Below the pieces are notes generated by a model. It was not told where the DNA came from, made no database searches, and saw nothing but the letters and a program-made list of their open reading frames with translations. DNA of 64,000 nt from Chionis minor (Eukaryota; Chordata; Aves; Charadriiformes; Chionididae), in the NCBI GenBank assembly GCA_013398295.1, contig VZSF01006717.1:868001-932000 (forward strand). Reading direction: 5' to 3'. Both the position numbers and the translations under genes were made by a program. Of the stretch, positions 52,001 to 61,451 are shown piece by piece. Position 1 is the stretch's first letter; every line of letters starts with the position of its first letter.

Positions 52001-54932
52001 TCTTCCACACTTATGCACATACTTCCCTCTTCCAAGTCTTCCTTCCTTGTTGCAGCTCAAATTCCTCTTCCTCAGTCTTCTGTCTGAATTAATCTCCTTT
52101 CAGTGACAGCTCTGAAATGCCACTTACTAACACATTTGTGTAACACTCCACATTCCATACTCTGTATACTCAAACTTCTGGAGAGGGAGTCTTAAGTCAT
52201 ATAAATTTGAAAACTACTAAAACCACCCGATCATGCTGTCCCGAGATATCCACTGTTTGCTTTGTTTTGATCACACTTAGTTCCACTGTTTGGAAAACAT
52301 CAGCATAATCCCAGCTTTTATCTTTCTCTAATTAATGCTAATTTTGTAAACAGTACATCTAAGAAGTGAAATCAGCGTGTATATGTACTTCACGCTTTAT
52401 AACATCCCTTCAAAAAGAAGTAATGTTGGCCAAACACCTTTTATTTGACAAAAATTTCCGCAGACAAAATGTGCACAATATACACTCCAAGAATTACTTA
52501 AACTAGGCTTTAGCATATGCAAGAGATAGCACAATACAGGTTAAAGACCTATATTAAATTGTCTCAAGTTCCCTCTTGTTGTGAGAGCTGCTTCCTAAAG
52601 GTTTTCCCTTAAACACAGTAATACTGTTGTAAATAAACAAAAAATCTATTTGGCTTAGCAGTTCAGCACTAGCTAACTTGCTAAAACTTAATTTCTAGGA
52701 TTAAGAATTCTTCAATCCTTCTTCTCTGAAAATAGAATAGGCTAGAAAAATACCAAGAATCTGCAACAATTTGCTGAGATTACTGTTACTACTGTAACTT
52801 GAATCAGAAGCGTGCAAAATAACACTGGAAGAATAGTGTTTGTCAAGAACAATGTTTGTGTAAAGTGGGGCATTTTGGTGGCTTTTTTTCCCCCTAAAGG
52901 AGGACTGGGAGGCTTCTAATCATAAACTCTTAGGTCAAATTTCTCCAAGTCTGAACCACCAACACATTCAGCATTAAAAATTTTGTTACAGCCGGCACAG
53001 GTTCACAGCCTATCATGGATACAGTGAAATGGCAGGCTGAGTGATGATGAAGTCAGTTTAAGAAAGTTCTACTCCTGTATACCAATTTGTCATCCCTTCA
53101 GTTGTGACTGTGCAACTGTCCATGGAGCCACAACATAAACTGACATGAATCAGATTAAAAATTATCTCCTCTTAAAAAATTACTTATTTTCAACCTGGCT
53201 CTTACTAGCAATGCAATTTGCAGGGCTACCCCACAGACAACTTACAGGACTGAGATAATGGTGAAATACAGCCTAAAAACAAATGGCCAGAGGCAAGCTT
53301 CTCCACCTGGCTTGGCGTAAATGTCAAATACAACATTATCTTCCCATACCTTCAGAACAGCTCATCTCTAAATAACAAATAGCACCAACAGCTGAATTTC
53401 AACTCCACTACATTCACCTGGAATCTCTCCTGTGGCTACAGCTCCAAAGAGATCCAATAAGAACCTGTACCGCCATCAGAAAGGGCAATCCTGGTTCTGT
53501 CTTGGGGTCCCATCATGCAATGAATCAGAGCAGACAATATATTTTTGTTGGATTGACTTTCAGCCACATCGTTTCCTCAAATCAGCTCACTCTGCAACTT
53601 CAGAAATATGTATGTGAGCACAAGGGAAGGGGCAGAATATACTGCAGGGCAAAGAGGGTGAGTGTACTGTTCTTATTAACTGTACATGTGCTGGATTGAG
53701 TGACCGTGGAACCATAGCCTAAAGTATCATTGTATGAAAATTTCTTCTTTCAGCACAATACAAATTCACAGTGAACCTATTACATACCACGGCTAACAGT
53801 TATCAGACAAGACAGTCATTGCACCAAGGAGTAACAAGAGAAAACCAAAGTGAGCGAATGCCACTGGCTCAAAGAAAAGTCCAGCTATACAGTTTGGTTT
53901 AGCACGAAGGTGTCTGCATCCAAGATGGGATCACTTCAGATGCCAAACCAGAGTTTCACTTGCCCAAATCAGATTTTGCCAAGACTGCGCGAGAACACTG
54001 GAACACCTTGTGTACAGCTCCAGCTACAAAGCACTGCCTATCAAAGAACACCTCTCAAAGATATAAATCTGTAACAGAGTCTCCTTTGTATGCCCATGAC
54101 AGCAGGAGAACTCAGACAAAATACTCATTCAACATCCTACTAAAAAAGTTATCTTCCCATAAATTAACGATATTTATACAATAACACAAAGCAGCGTTAA
54201 ATGGAGGAAAGCGACTAGTTACATCCTTTGCCTTAGCAAAAGACAGCATCATCTTTGAGCCTTATCTAAAACGGCTCTAGCTGGTAAGACAGAAATAAAA
54301 ATGCAACGGAAATTAAAGGAAAAACATCAGCGAAAATGGAAAAAAAAATTTTTTTCCATTTGGCTCTCTAAGGATCGGGGGGGGAGATCGCCCTTCTTCC
54401 TCCGTACAGCGAGAGCCCGCGGTCGCTGCAACCCTGCAAGGACCCCGCCGCGCCAAGGTGGGGGCCCTCGCCCCGCGGACCCCCGCTCCCGCCGGCGGCG
54501 ACACGGGATGAACCCGGGACACAGCCGGGGGGGTCGGGGTACCGCGGAGCGGGGACCGCTGCCGGGAGAGACACCCCCCGCCAGGCCACGAAGGACGGGG
54601 GCCGCCGTCGCCGGGGGCCACGGAGGCGGCGGGGACCCCACCGCGGCCTGACAGCCCCGAGGGAGGGGGCAGGCCCCGCACCGCGAGCCCTCAGCGCGCA
54701 CGGCAGTAGTTACCCGGCTGCTGCTGCCGTCTCCGTGCTCGCTCCCCCGGCGGCCCCGGGTCCCCCCGGACCCCGGTCCTCCCGGCGGCGATGGCAACCT
54801 CCTGCTGCGGTGCGGAGACGGGGATCGGCGTGAGGCGCCGCGGTGGCCCGACGGGGAGCGGTGGCGGCGCGGCGGGGGACGGGGCGAAGCGGAGCTCGGC
54901 GGCGACGCGGAGGCGGCGGAGGCGGCGGCGGC
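27609..54932 (-). CDS. ZNF318: ZNF318, ten coding exons joined (start codon missing)
   Basis: Ten minus-strand exons join in frame with GT/AG sites: 54714-54932 (partial), 49389-49534, 43121-43754, 40530-41954, 37428-37527, 36369-36655, 33246-33449, 32662-32761, 31493-31611 and 27609-31043. They give 2,222 residues against about 2,279 in human. In order: an Arg/Ser-rich N-terminus, an RS and charged segment, a long Pro-rich exon, a charged coiled coil, U1-type finger 1 (CKDC, then H-X5-H), finger 2 (CQLC, then H-X5-H), a Lys/Glu-rich stretch, two polyproline runs around KDLYDIFYSSGGKG, and a Ser/Thr-rich tail. Known role: a nuclear protein (mouse TZF) reported as an androgen-receptor cofactor and as required in B cells for long heavy-chain transcripts that yield IgD. 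It lies head to head with ABCC10, as in human. The initiator is lost near the N at 54933. Confidence 0.97.
31493..31611 (-). CDS. ZNF318: ZNF318 exon 9 (zinc finger 2)
   Basis: The 119-nt exon encodes SEFLIPITGYYCQLCHEFFG and the rest of the second U1-type finger, C-X2-C-X12-H-X5-H (exon residues C12, C15, H28, H34), ending NEKYK (donor GTTGGT). All four zinc ligands are intact. Confidence 0.97.
31612..33245 (-). other. ZNF318: ZNF318 introns 8 and 7 (split by exon 8)
   Basis: 31612-32661 and 32762-33245 are AT-rich introns with no repeat or RNA gene recognised. Confidence 0.6.
32662..32761 (-). CDS. ZNF318: ZNF318 exon 8
   Basis: The 100-nt linker between the two fingers encodes TLDPYNRPWASKTQSETKQD, then SIKRIDKITVPAK and a split Gly codon (acceptor AAATAG, donor GTACGT). 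DPYNRPWASKTQ is nearly invariant among relatives. Confidence 0.96.
33246..33449 (-). CDS. ZNF318: ZNF318 exon 7 (zinc finger 1)
   Basis: 68 codons, phase 0 at both ends. ANIYEYYDAGNHW leads into the U1/matrin-type finger CKDC-X12-H-X5-H, in which Cys44, Cys47, His60 and His66 of the exon are all present. The order is as in mammalian ZNF318. Confidence 0.97.
33450..36368 (-). other. ZNF318: ZNF318 intron 6
   Basis: A 2.9-kb AT-rich intron. No repeat family or extra exon was recognised. The stop-free stretches read into or out of the neighbouring exons. Confidence 0.6.
36369..36655 (-). CDS. ZNF318: ZNF318 exon 6
   Basis: The 287-nt exon encodes EMLRKKRREKDGHKDPLLVE, then VNRLQENIMKEISELH, ELDKVAQILGINIFEKPRK and a Ser/Lys-rich end SSSNK (donor GTAAAG). 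The first half finishes the coiled coil; the ILGINIF block is strongly conserved. Confidence 0.96.
36656..37427 (-). other. ZNF318: ZNF318 intron 5
   Basis: A short AT-rich intron; nothing recognised. Confidence 0.6.
37428..37527 (-). CDS. ZNF318: ZNF318 exon 5 (coiled coil)
   Basis: The 100-nt exon encodes VIEEREKLKNEREARQKKLY, then YLKTELDRLRKQQ and one base of a Gly codon (donor GTACAG). The charged heptad-like pattern predicts a coiled coil that continues into exon 6. Confidence 0.96.
37528..40529 (-). other. ZNF318: ZNF318 intron 4, containing a CR1 insertion
   Basis: A 3.0-kb intron whose clearest content is the CR1 fragment at 39078-39658, inserted antisense to the gene. The rest is ordinary AT-rich sequence. 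Confidence 0.7.
39078..39658 (+). mobile_element. CR1 LINE, 3' fragment
   Basis: The sequence follows the 3' end of avian CR1. It has GGAGTACTGCATCCAGCTCT, AAAGGCTGAGAGAGTTGGGG, CACTGGAACAGGTTGC and AAGGCCAGGTTGGATGGGGC, and it ends in GGAACTAGATGATCTTTAA and the ATTCTGTGG tail. It is 5'-truncated, as most CR1 copies are, and encodes only remnants of the reverse-transcriptase C-terminus (KMIRGLGHLSYEERLREL). It has a short internal deletion after GACATGGACCTGTT, plus frameshifts and a stop, so it is inactive. It is the best evidence in the window for a bird. Confidence 0.93.
40530..41954 (-). CDS. ZNF318: ZNF318 exon 4
   Basis: The exon is 1,425 nt, 475 codons, phase 0 at both ends (acceptor TTTCAG, donor GTATGT). 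Conserved islands are HTDFLLPHERASQDGSGFSR, KRRRSFPDIEDEEKFLYGDE, YAKIHDLLKTIGLDIGVAEI and ARTQERLHGKK-type text. A Pro/Gln/Tyr-rich low-complexity stretch (YDAYGHYMAYAAPGW) follows, and the exon ends MSDEKNRAAQKQK. Confidence 0.97.
41955..43120 (-). other. ZNF318: ZNF318 intron 3, with TA-rich microsatellite
   Basis: A 1.2-kb AT-rich intron. A (TA)n/ATATGC microsatellite lies at 42873-42919. Confidence 0.65.
42873..42919. repeat. (TA)n / ATATGC microsatellite
   Basis: An alternating TA run followed by ATATGCAT units; intronic simple repeat, likely length-variable. Confidence 0.8.
43121..43754 (-). CDS. ZNF318: ZNF318 exon 3
   Basis: The 634-nt exon (acceptor TTACACAG, donor GTTTGA) encodes 211 codons. 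It opens DDMADGPIFTRG and includes FLHRSDYSPHYGRREE, an RS run (RRRSRSRSRSPSPSYL), FRELDRARRKREEEE and MPKKSILKKRVEVEVESP. It is rich in Arg, Ser and Glu, typical of nuclear RNA-processing proteins. Confidence 0.96.
43755..49388 (-). other. ZNF318: ZNF318 intron 2
   Basis: A 5.6-kb intron. Its notable content is the 69-bp tandem duplication at 47684-47817; A-rich tracts lie near 46840. No other element was recognised. Confidence 0.6.
47684..47817. repeat. Tandem duplication, 69-bp period, two copies
   Basis: The unit beginning CGCAGCCATCAAAGAAGATA at 47684 repeats at 47753 and is identical over about 65 bp. Identity implies a recent duplication or strong homogenisation. Because 69 is a multiple of 3, the plus-strand frame at 47535-47828 stays open and carries an exact 23-residue repeat (core NSENFLIYIECDVH). 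No protein family was recognised. Confidence 0.9.
49389..49534 (-). CDS. ZNF318: ZNF318 exon 2
   Basis: The 146-nt exon (acceptor TTTACAG, donor GTATGG) encodes RRSPSLRSESSLEQSL, RITVGNDRYCIGTPERRR and LGSPIDNLSD. A split Arg codon is completed in exon 3. The SLRITVGN and TPERRRL blocks are conserved with mammals. Confidence 0.95.
49535..54713 (-). other. ZNF318: ZNF318 intron 1
   Basis: A 5.2-kb first intron, AT-rich except where it enters the CpG island above about 54380. An A-rich tract lies near 51789. No exon, RNA gene or transposon was recognised. Confidence 0.6.
54714..54932 (-). CDS. ZNF318: ZNF318 exon 1 (5' part missing)
   Basis: 73 codons are readable before donor CGG|GTAACT, including PPPRRHRSPSGHRG and RRSPSPHRSRRLPSPP, the Arg/Ser repeats of the ZNF318 N-terminus. 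The frame joins exon 2 in phase 0. The unresolved base at 54933 sits where upstream coding sequence is expected. No start resembling the mammalian MYRSSARSS appears upstream in any frame, so the annotated protein begins open. Confidence 0.85.
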
Positions 54933-55009
54933 NACCGACCGACCGACCGACCGGCGGCCGCAGCCGGGCCGGGGAGGGGGCGGGAGGCGTTGCTTGGGGA
55001 CGCCCGCAC

Positions 55010-55021
55010 AAAATGGCGGCC
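55010..55021 (+). promoter_or_regulatory. YY1-like site
   Basis: AAAATGGCGGCC matches the YY1 core in plus orientation. In many promoters this form lies just downstream of a start site on the same strand, so it hints at a divergent plus-strand transcript as well as marking the ZNF318 promoter. Confidence 0.5.
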
Positions 55022-55032
55022 GCTGGGCCCTG

Positions 55033-55040
55033 GTCACGTG
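55033..55040. promoter_or_regulatory. E-box (USF/MYC type)
   Basis: GTCACGTG, a CACGTG E-box 12 bp from the YY1-like site, within the CpG island upstream of ZNF318 exon 1. Confidence 0.45.
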
Positions 55041-55299
55041 CGGCGGGGCGGGCTGCGGTCTCGGCGGGAGGCGGGGGCCGCCGCCGCTTCCTTCCCTCCC
55101 TCCATCCGTGTTTCGGGTCCCCGGCGGCCCTGAGGGGGATGCGCTCGGCTGCTCCACCCTGTTTGCTGCTGCTGCGGGCCTTCCCGCCGCGCCGCCCCCT
55201 TCAGCTCTCACGGGTGGGGGGCGAAGGCGGTGGGAAGAGGGAGAGGGAGCCTGGCCTGGGAGGCTGTGCGGGGGGCCTCCCGCTCACGGTGGCTAAGGG

Positions 55300-58200
55300 A
55301 AGGCCGTGAGGCTGTGGGCATCGGTGAGGCCTTGCCGCAGCTTGGCATTGCCTGTGGTGACAGCAACCTCTGGGTTAAAGCCATATGCAACAGGGATTTG
55401 GTTTGGGGTTTCCCCCCTCCTGCGATGTGGAGCTTCTCAGTACGGGTGTTGGCCTTAAGCAGAAGTGTGGTCAAGAGCAATCCTTGGTTGCTCAATGAGG
55501 TGATGCTGAGTGTGGGCCTCCAGCTCAGAAAATTTCTGAACAGATTTCCTTGCTGTTGTCTGGCAGGAGCTGGGATGACATGGTAGGGGAGGAGTTGCTT
55601 CCCGCCTCCTTCCTCTGCTTACCTGAGCACCTGCTGCCGACCATGCTTGGTGCAGGCAAGTGAGTATGGCAGTTTCGATTCTTGCAAGCGAAGCATGAAG
55701 CGTGTCTCTTATTTCGTGCTGGGGGCTGCCTGCAGTGAGGAGGAAGAATGTTTTCAATTAACTGCCATGGGCTGACAGTAGAAAGAAATGACTGCAGGGA
55801 AATGAAGGCTTCGATAAAATTCTCCTTTCCCAAGTACCCAAGCCTTTGTATCTTGTTTAGAAACTGTGAGAAGCTTCATGCATTAGATCTGTATTTTATT
55901 ATTAGCTAGATGCCATGTGAGCGCCTGTATTTGAAGACCTAGTTGGTTTGTGCAGGCTTGGATGAAACTTTGCCTGGGTTTTTGGTTGGTTTTTTTTTTT
56001 TTTTGGAATGTATTTGCTAGAACATAACACATAATTTGAGGGGTACTATTTGTAGCAGTAGCAACAAAGATCAGCAGGCAGATGGGTGGGGGTCTGTCTG
56101 ATACTATAATAAGGTATTTTTGCTGGGAGTGGTTGGGTGCAATTGTGTATTAAAACTAACTGCCCCACCTTTACATTTTCTGAGTGAGTGCACCACTACA
56201 CAGGCTCAGGAAATACACTCAGTTATGCCAATCATCAAAATAAGCACAAGCTATATAAAGACTATCTTACTTTCCGTTATTACTGTCCTCTCCTCCCTCT
56301 CTCCTAAGGCTGATAATGTTCATCAGTGACCTTAATTCAATTATAAGTATCCTGGGATAAGACTTTCATCTTTGAAGATGCCCAGCAGACTGCAGATCTT
56401 CTTCCAATGGGAGCGGAATGCAATGATGGTGGAGGCAATGGGTATTCAACTGGTTCGAACTATCTACCTGAAGCAGCAGACTTGGTGACACCCGGAGAGG
56501 CACTGAGTTATGCTTTACAATAACCACAAAATTGATGTATACATAGGAATTGATGTGTACATCGGAGTTTCGTATTGTAGATCACACACAAGTAGTCTGT
56601 AAGGGATATACTGTTAGCCCAAATGTGTTCTGTTTCTTCATTAAAAGCAAAAACTTGTTTTCATGCATTAGTGTCAGGTGTCTGTCAAGTGCTCGGTTTC
56701 ACCAACTGAAATAAGTAAAAACAGCCTAGCAAGAGGTAGAAAATTGACTTGTTTGGTTTTGGACATCTCTTTCATGCTGTTGCTTTCTTTACCTCAGTTT
56801 TAAAAAATTATTTTTAAACCACGGTTTGGTTTCAAAAGTCAAGAGTAAAAAGGCATAAACCCCAGAAACCCAGCAAATTCTTTGTCAGCTTTATGTAAAG
56901 TTATGCATATAATATCTAGAAGCTTTGCAAAGTACCAGAACATGAAAATATTTTTTTAACTCCTTTTTGCTTTGTATCCAAAGGAGGTCTACAGGAAATG
57001 TCCTGGTGGTTTCTGGTACTAGATTTCAGTGGCATTTGGAAGGTAAAGGAATCCAGGTATCAATAACTGATCAGAAAGTTCAGTAGAACTTCTGTCTGCA
57101 CACCAGTAAGTACACTGCTTAAGGAAGAAACCGTAAAAAGAAAGCAAACAGTGTATGTGTTGTGATATTAAAAGAGTTCAGAAGATAAAAAGATCCATTT
57201 GTTGGAGAAAAATACTTGACTGACGGGCTTATTAGCGTTTTGTAGCACCCTGTCATCTTACTGAGCATGGCTTTACAATTCCAATTTATAAACTCATTCT
57301 GTACTAGTTGTAGTGTCATCTTCCAGTCACATGCCTTACTGAGTTAAGTTTTTTAAAGGGACTGAGCACCCGTAGTGGGTTTCAGTTAATTCAGTTAGTC
57401 CTAAAATCAGTACTGAAATTTGGGCCCAATGGTGCAGAGCAAATTGAGAGTTTTCATATCTTTGTAAGAGGAAGCACTACCATTTTTCTCGGGGATTGAA
57501 AATGTCAGGCAAGGTCCTTACCTGCTTTGCAGAGGTTTTTGTAATGCTCTTGTGACTGGTGCTCCACACTCTCACTGGACAAAGGAGTTGCCTGTCAGTC
57601 TTCTCTCCTACAAGTTTAGCTCCCAGACTCCTCTTTGGAATTCCAGAGCTCATCTTTGAACTTGCAATTAGCTGCTGCTTGAAGAGATTTTTCGCTAATT
57701 GGATGCTGAGGGCAATGTTGGGGTAATAAGGTGTCTCTGAATTCTCATTAGGCCTCAAATAAGAAAGTTAAGGGAGCAAACAACATTGAGAAAGAACAGA
57801 ATGAGAAAAGTTAGCAGTAGCTCAGTATGAACAGAAACAGAAATCAGAACTGAAGTTAATTCGGGTTGGGCTGTTACGTTTTTCTCTGTTACTGTACTGC
57901 TTTTTAACCTAAGACCTTAATTATTATTTTTTATCTTCTTATGTCTGAGTCAAGACTAGATGCAGAGGCATAAGATAACCATGCAGCGTTCCCTTTAATA
58001 TTAAATGGCTAGGCAACTAGTAAGAACAGAGACAATTTATGTGTTTTTATGACAAAATGGGTGTTCTTCTGAGAGGATGCGATGGAAGATATTTATCTTC
58101 TGAACTGTGCTTTTTTCCGGCCCCCCCCCCCGGAAAATGGGGACAAACATGTATGTCGTCTCTTCAGGCCCAGGCAAAGCAGTCCATTCATGAAAAATTT

Positions 58201-60800
58201 TGGACTGAGCCAGGTAACCAAGCCCTCCTTGGTCATGATGTCATGGAATTTGAGGATGGCTCAGCTGATAGCAGAGCCCTGGCTGGGAGCACAGAAAATG
58301 GATCCAAACAGACAATTGCTTTCAGAGATTTTACATCTATAATTACAAGGTTGATACTTCTGAATTTAAGGCTTGTCTAGGCTGCTTCTGTTTCAATATT
58401 TACTTTTAGCTGGGAAGTGGAACGGGCATACAGCCTACACTCATTCCCTGACTCCAAGTCCTGGGAAGGGTATTAAGTAATCTGTTACAACATAAACTTC
58501 TAAGAGTGTGTGTGGCCGGGGGAGGGGGCAGTCTCTCTTTGCCAGATAGCTCTTCCTCACTGTCGGTGTTATCAATCTAGAACATTCAAAAACTCTGGAT
58601 AATAGACAATGAATAAAATCTGGCCTGCATTGGTCTGTGGGGGTGGATTAAATTAAACCTGCTATTGAGGTGTTTTTTTCCATTTTGAATGCTCTGATTT
58701 TTATTTTTTTTTAATGTCAGGTGTATGATTATAGTGTGCAAGGTACTTTGTAAGGAGTAGACTCACTAGCCTGTACTCCATATGGCGCACATCTAAAATC
58801 AGTCAAATACATAGCAGTAAATGTCACAGGTAGCAATATTCAGGAACAGCAAAAATAGCTAAAAGAAAGTACGAATAGGAGGAATGCCTATTTAGATTCT
58901 TGCCATGCTCATATTTAAATGTACTTATGTACAACAGGCACCAGTGATTTCAGATCGGTTAGGGTGAAATGGTATTATCCTAGGGTTCCTTGTTTTTTAA
59001 TACCCTTTATGTTTGTTTTCCCACGTGAGTGTAGATCATGCTCTCTGAAGCAAAAGCGGATCTGTGGCATCTGAAAGCTGTCCGTCTTTCAGCTGAAGTG
59101 GAAAAGTTAATGTTTTGGAACATGAAGAGGTTAGGAGAGATGAGCAAGCAGAATGCAGCACATGAAAAAGGAGAGCACTAGAACATGGAACACTGAAATG
59201 GAAAAGTTCTGAGAGTGATTAGCTCAAGAGACGATAGTCTTTGTCCTGACATCTGAGAACTTCTCTGGTATCTCATTAAGTCAGGGAAGTTGTTGTTTGG
59301 TTGGGGATCTTTTTGGTTTTGGTGTTTTCTCTGGGATTTTTTTTATTATTATTTGGAAATAGACAACAGAACAATGAGATCTGAAAGTCTCACTTGTGTG
59401 CAGTTCATGCTCCAGTCTCACACATCCCCTATTTGCTGTCTTGAGAGTTTGCTGCTTTCACAGCATTTTTTTTGAAGGGAAGCTTCCTTGAGCAGAGAGG
59501 ACATGAAACTTATTATCAAGACCTCTGTAGCAAATTTTATTCTCGAAAAACGAGCAGACTGGCCAGATACACCCAGTGTACAGTATCAGTAGCTGGCTTG
59601 GTTGTGAAAAGGCAGCCTTGCACCTCTGACACACAGGCAAAGATTACTTTTAGGGCTGTGAGAAATCAGAATCCTTGAAGATGACAATTAAAGAAGGAGA
59701 TACAGATATAGGTTTAGGAAAACTGCACTGGCCTCCTGCTTCTCTGAAGGAAACTATGATTAGAGGGCACTGTGGCCTCTGAGCTCTTGCTCTTATCTCT
59801 GCTGTTTCACACTCCCACAGCCAGACCGCTCTGTTTTCTCGGACAGGAATGTTACTGGTATTTTCCTTCCTCAGCACCCCACTGATAATGCTTCTAAGCT
59901 CAGAGAATGCTTTATTGTATCTCTGTGTGTTGAAAGTAAAGCTTGCTACCTGTGATGAATTATTTACCAGGACATGCTAATTTTCCCTGGCAAGACAGAA
60001 TACTGAGGGAGGGTTTGGGAAAGTGAGGTATCCAGAGCATCTGCTGTAAAATCACCAGTAGTGGCTAAAATTGCCAGATGGCCTGGTGACATTTGCTGCG
60101 CACGCCTGTTTATTGTGTAACATTCTGGAGGGGATGATGGCTGGATGTCCTCTCAGGTTTGTCTTCTCCCAGCTGGGAAGCGGAGCGTTTGTTTACTTGC
60201 ACCCTCCACAGGGCAACGTGCTCTTGCAGTAAAGATGGAGTGTCACGTTTGAGGGGGTGCTGCTTGCATGTGTGTGTTTATGCTTCGGACAAACATGGTC
60301 ACTGAGCGCAATATAGGTAAAACCGAGTGGATTTGCTTAGCTTGTGTTATTTGGATGATTGTTATTAGGTTTAACATAATGATCTGGCTTTATATGACTC
60401 CTGCTGTGCTAGGAGAGCTCAGCCACTGCGGGTGTACTGATCTGTCACTGGCACAGTGCTCTGCTACGAGCAAAGGATGCTGCACACATGAAAGCATAGT
60501 TATACTTATAAAAGTACTGCCCAGGCTGTACCTGCCGGTGATGACTTCTGGAAGCATCAGCGGTGTCTAAACCTTCCTGTGTTTCCTGCACAGCTGTCAC
60601 CTGCCACCTGGTGTGCATCAGAAATGCACATCTGGAGCGCCAGACGCTGTGGGCCAAATATGACATGAGACAGGAGGGATAAATAACACCTCCAGGATGG
60701 AACTAGAGGAGTGTTGGGCAAAATCACATTTGTTCATGACCAGGGACTGATTTTTAAGTTTGTTTCTAACTAGGAGACAAAAGCCCAAATGAGCTGCACG
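55300..60800. other. Intergenic between ZNF318 and ABCC10 promoters
   Basis: 5.5 kb between two divergent genes. No confident gene was found. It holds a T tract near 55990, a C run near 58123, and a speculative minus-strand exon at 57522-57736 discussed in the findings. Confidence 0.55.
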
Positions 60801-61229
60801 TGTTTAACAAGTTTGTATCTCCGCCTTATCTCAGCCTTATGCTTTTGGCCGATCCCCGACCTCCCTTGGCTTCACCATCTCCCTGCCGGCGCCGCGCTGC
60901 GCCAGAGGCGGTTCGGGAAGGGATGACCACCTCTCCCAACCGCGGGGCCCCTCTGCGCCGCCTCTCCGGCAGCCTGCGGCCGGGCCTCGGGGCCAGGGCC
61001 GCCGCCGGGGCCCGGCGCTCCCGCCCCGCAGCGGCCTCCCTGCTCCACACCGCCCGCATTGACTCCTGCCCCCCTCTCACTGCCCGCCGGCTGGTGCTCG
61101 GCCCTGGCCCGGCCCGGCCCGGCCCTGCGGTGCCTCTCCCCGGGCAGCCGCGCGTCCTCCCGCCCCGCAGGGGGCGCTCGGGGCGGCCCTGCGCCCTCTC
61201 CTTCCCTGGCCGTGAGCGCGGGGCGGGGA

Positions 61230-61451
61230 CAGCCGAGGTACGGCGGGGGGCAGGGGGCAAAATTGGACGTGTGGAGGGGGGGGGGCGCCCGGCAGGGCCT
61301 TAGCAANNNNNNNNNNNNNNNNNNNNNNNNNNNNNNNNNNNNNNNNNNNNNNNNNNNNNNNNNNNNNNNNNNNNCAGCCGAGGTACGGCGGGTGGCAGGG
61401 GTCAAAATTGGACGTGTGGAGGGGGGCGGTCGCCCGGCAGGGCCTTAGCAA
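61230..61451. repeat. 77-bp near-identical copies flanking an N gap
   Basis: 61230-61306 and 61375-61451 both run from CAGCCGAGGTACGGCGGG to AGGGCCTTAGCAA and differ at only a few positions, mostly within G runs. They abut a 68-N gap on either side. Either this is a GC-rich minisatellite or the assembler duplicated one read end across the gap. Confidence 0.85.
61307..61374. other. Assembly gap (68 N)
   Basis: A run of undetermined bases within the ABCC10 CpG island; its true length may differ. Confidence 0.99.

Larger units (their letters stand above)
54370..55300. promoter_or_regulatory. ZNF318: CpG-island promoter of ZNF318
   Basis: Dense CpG and very high G+C cover ZNF318 exon 1 and its upstream side. 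It includes a YY1-like AAAATGGCGGCC (55010-55021), an E-box GTCACGTG (55033-55040), a GC-box-like GGGGAGGGGGCGGG and a short (ACCG)n run next to the N at 54933. No TATA box is seen. Transcription of ZNF318 probably starts near 55000. Confidence 0.75.

Noticed and set aside
54301..55296. GC-rich open frames on both strands around ZNF318 exon 1, including a 294-codon one
   Set aside because: Only the part at 54714-54932 of the 294-codon frame matches ZNF318. The rest is 5'UTR, promoter or intron read-through.
58160..58215. Mini-exon with acceptor CTCTTCAG and donor G|GTAACC on the plus strand
   Set aside because: The 50-nt segment has no recognised protein similarity and no partner exons; such pairs arise by chance.
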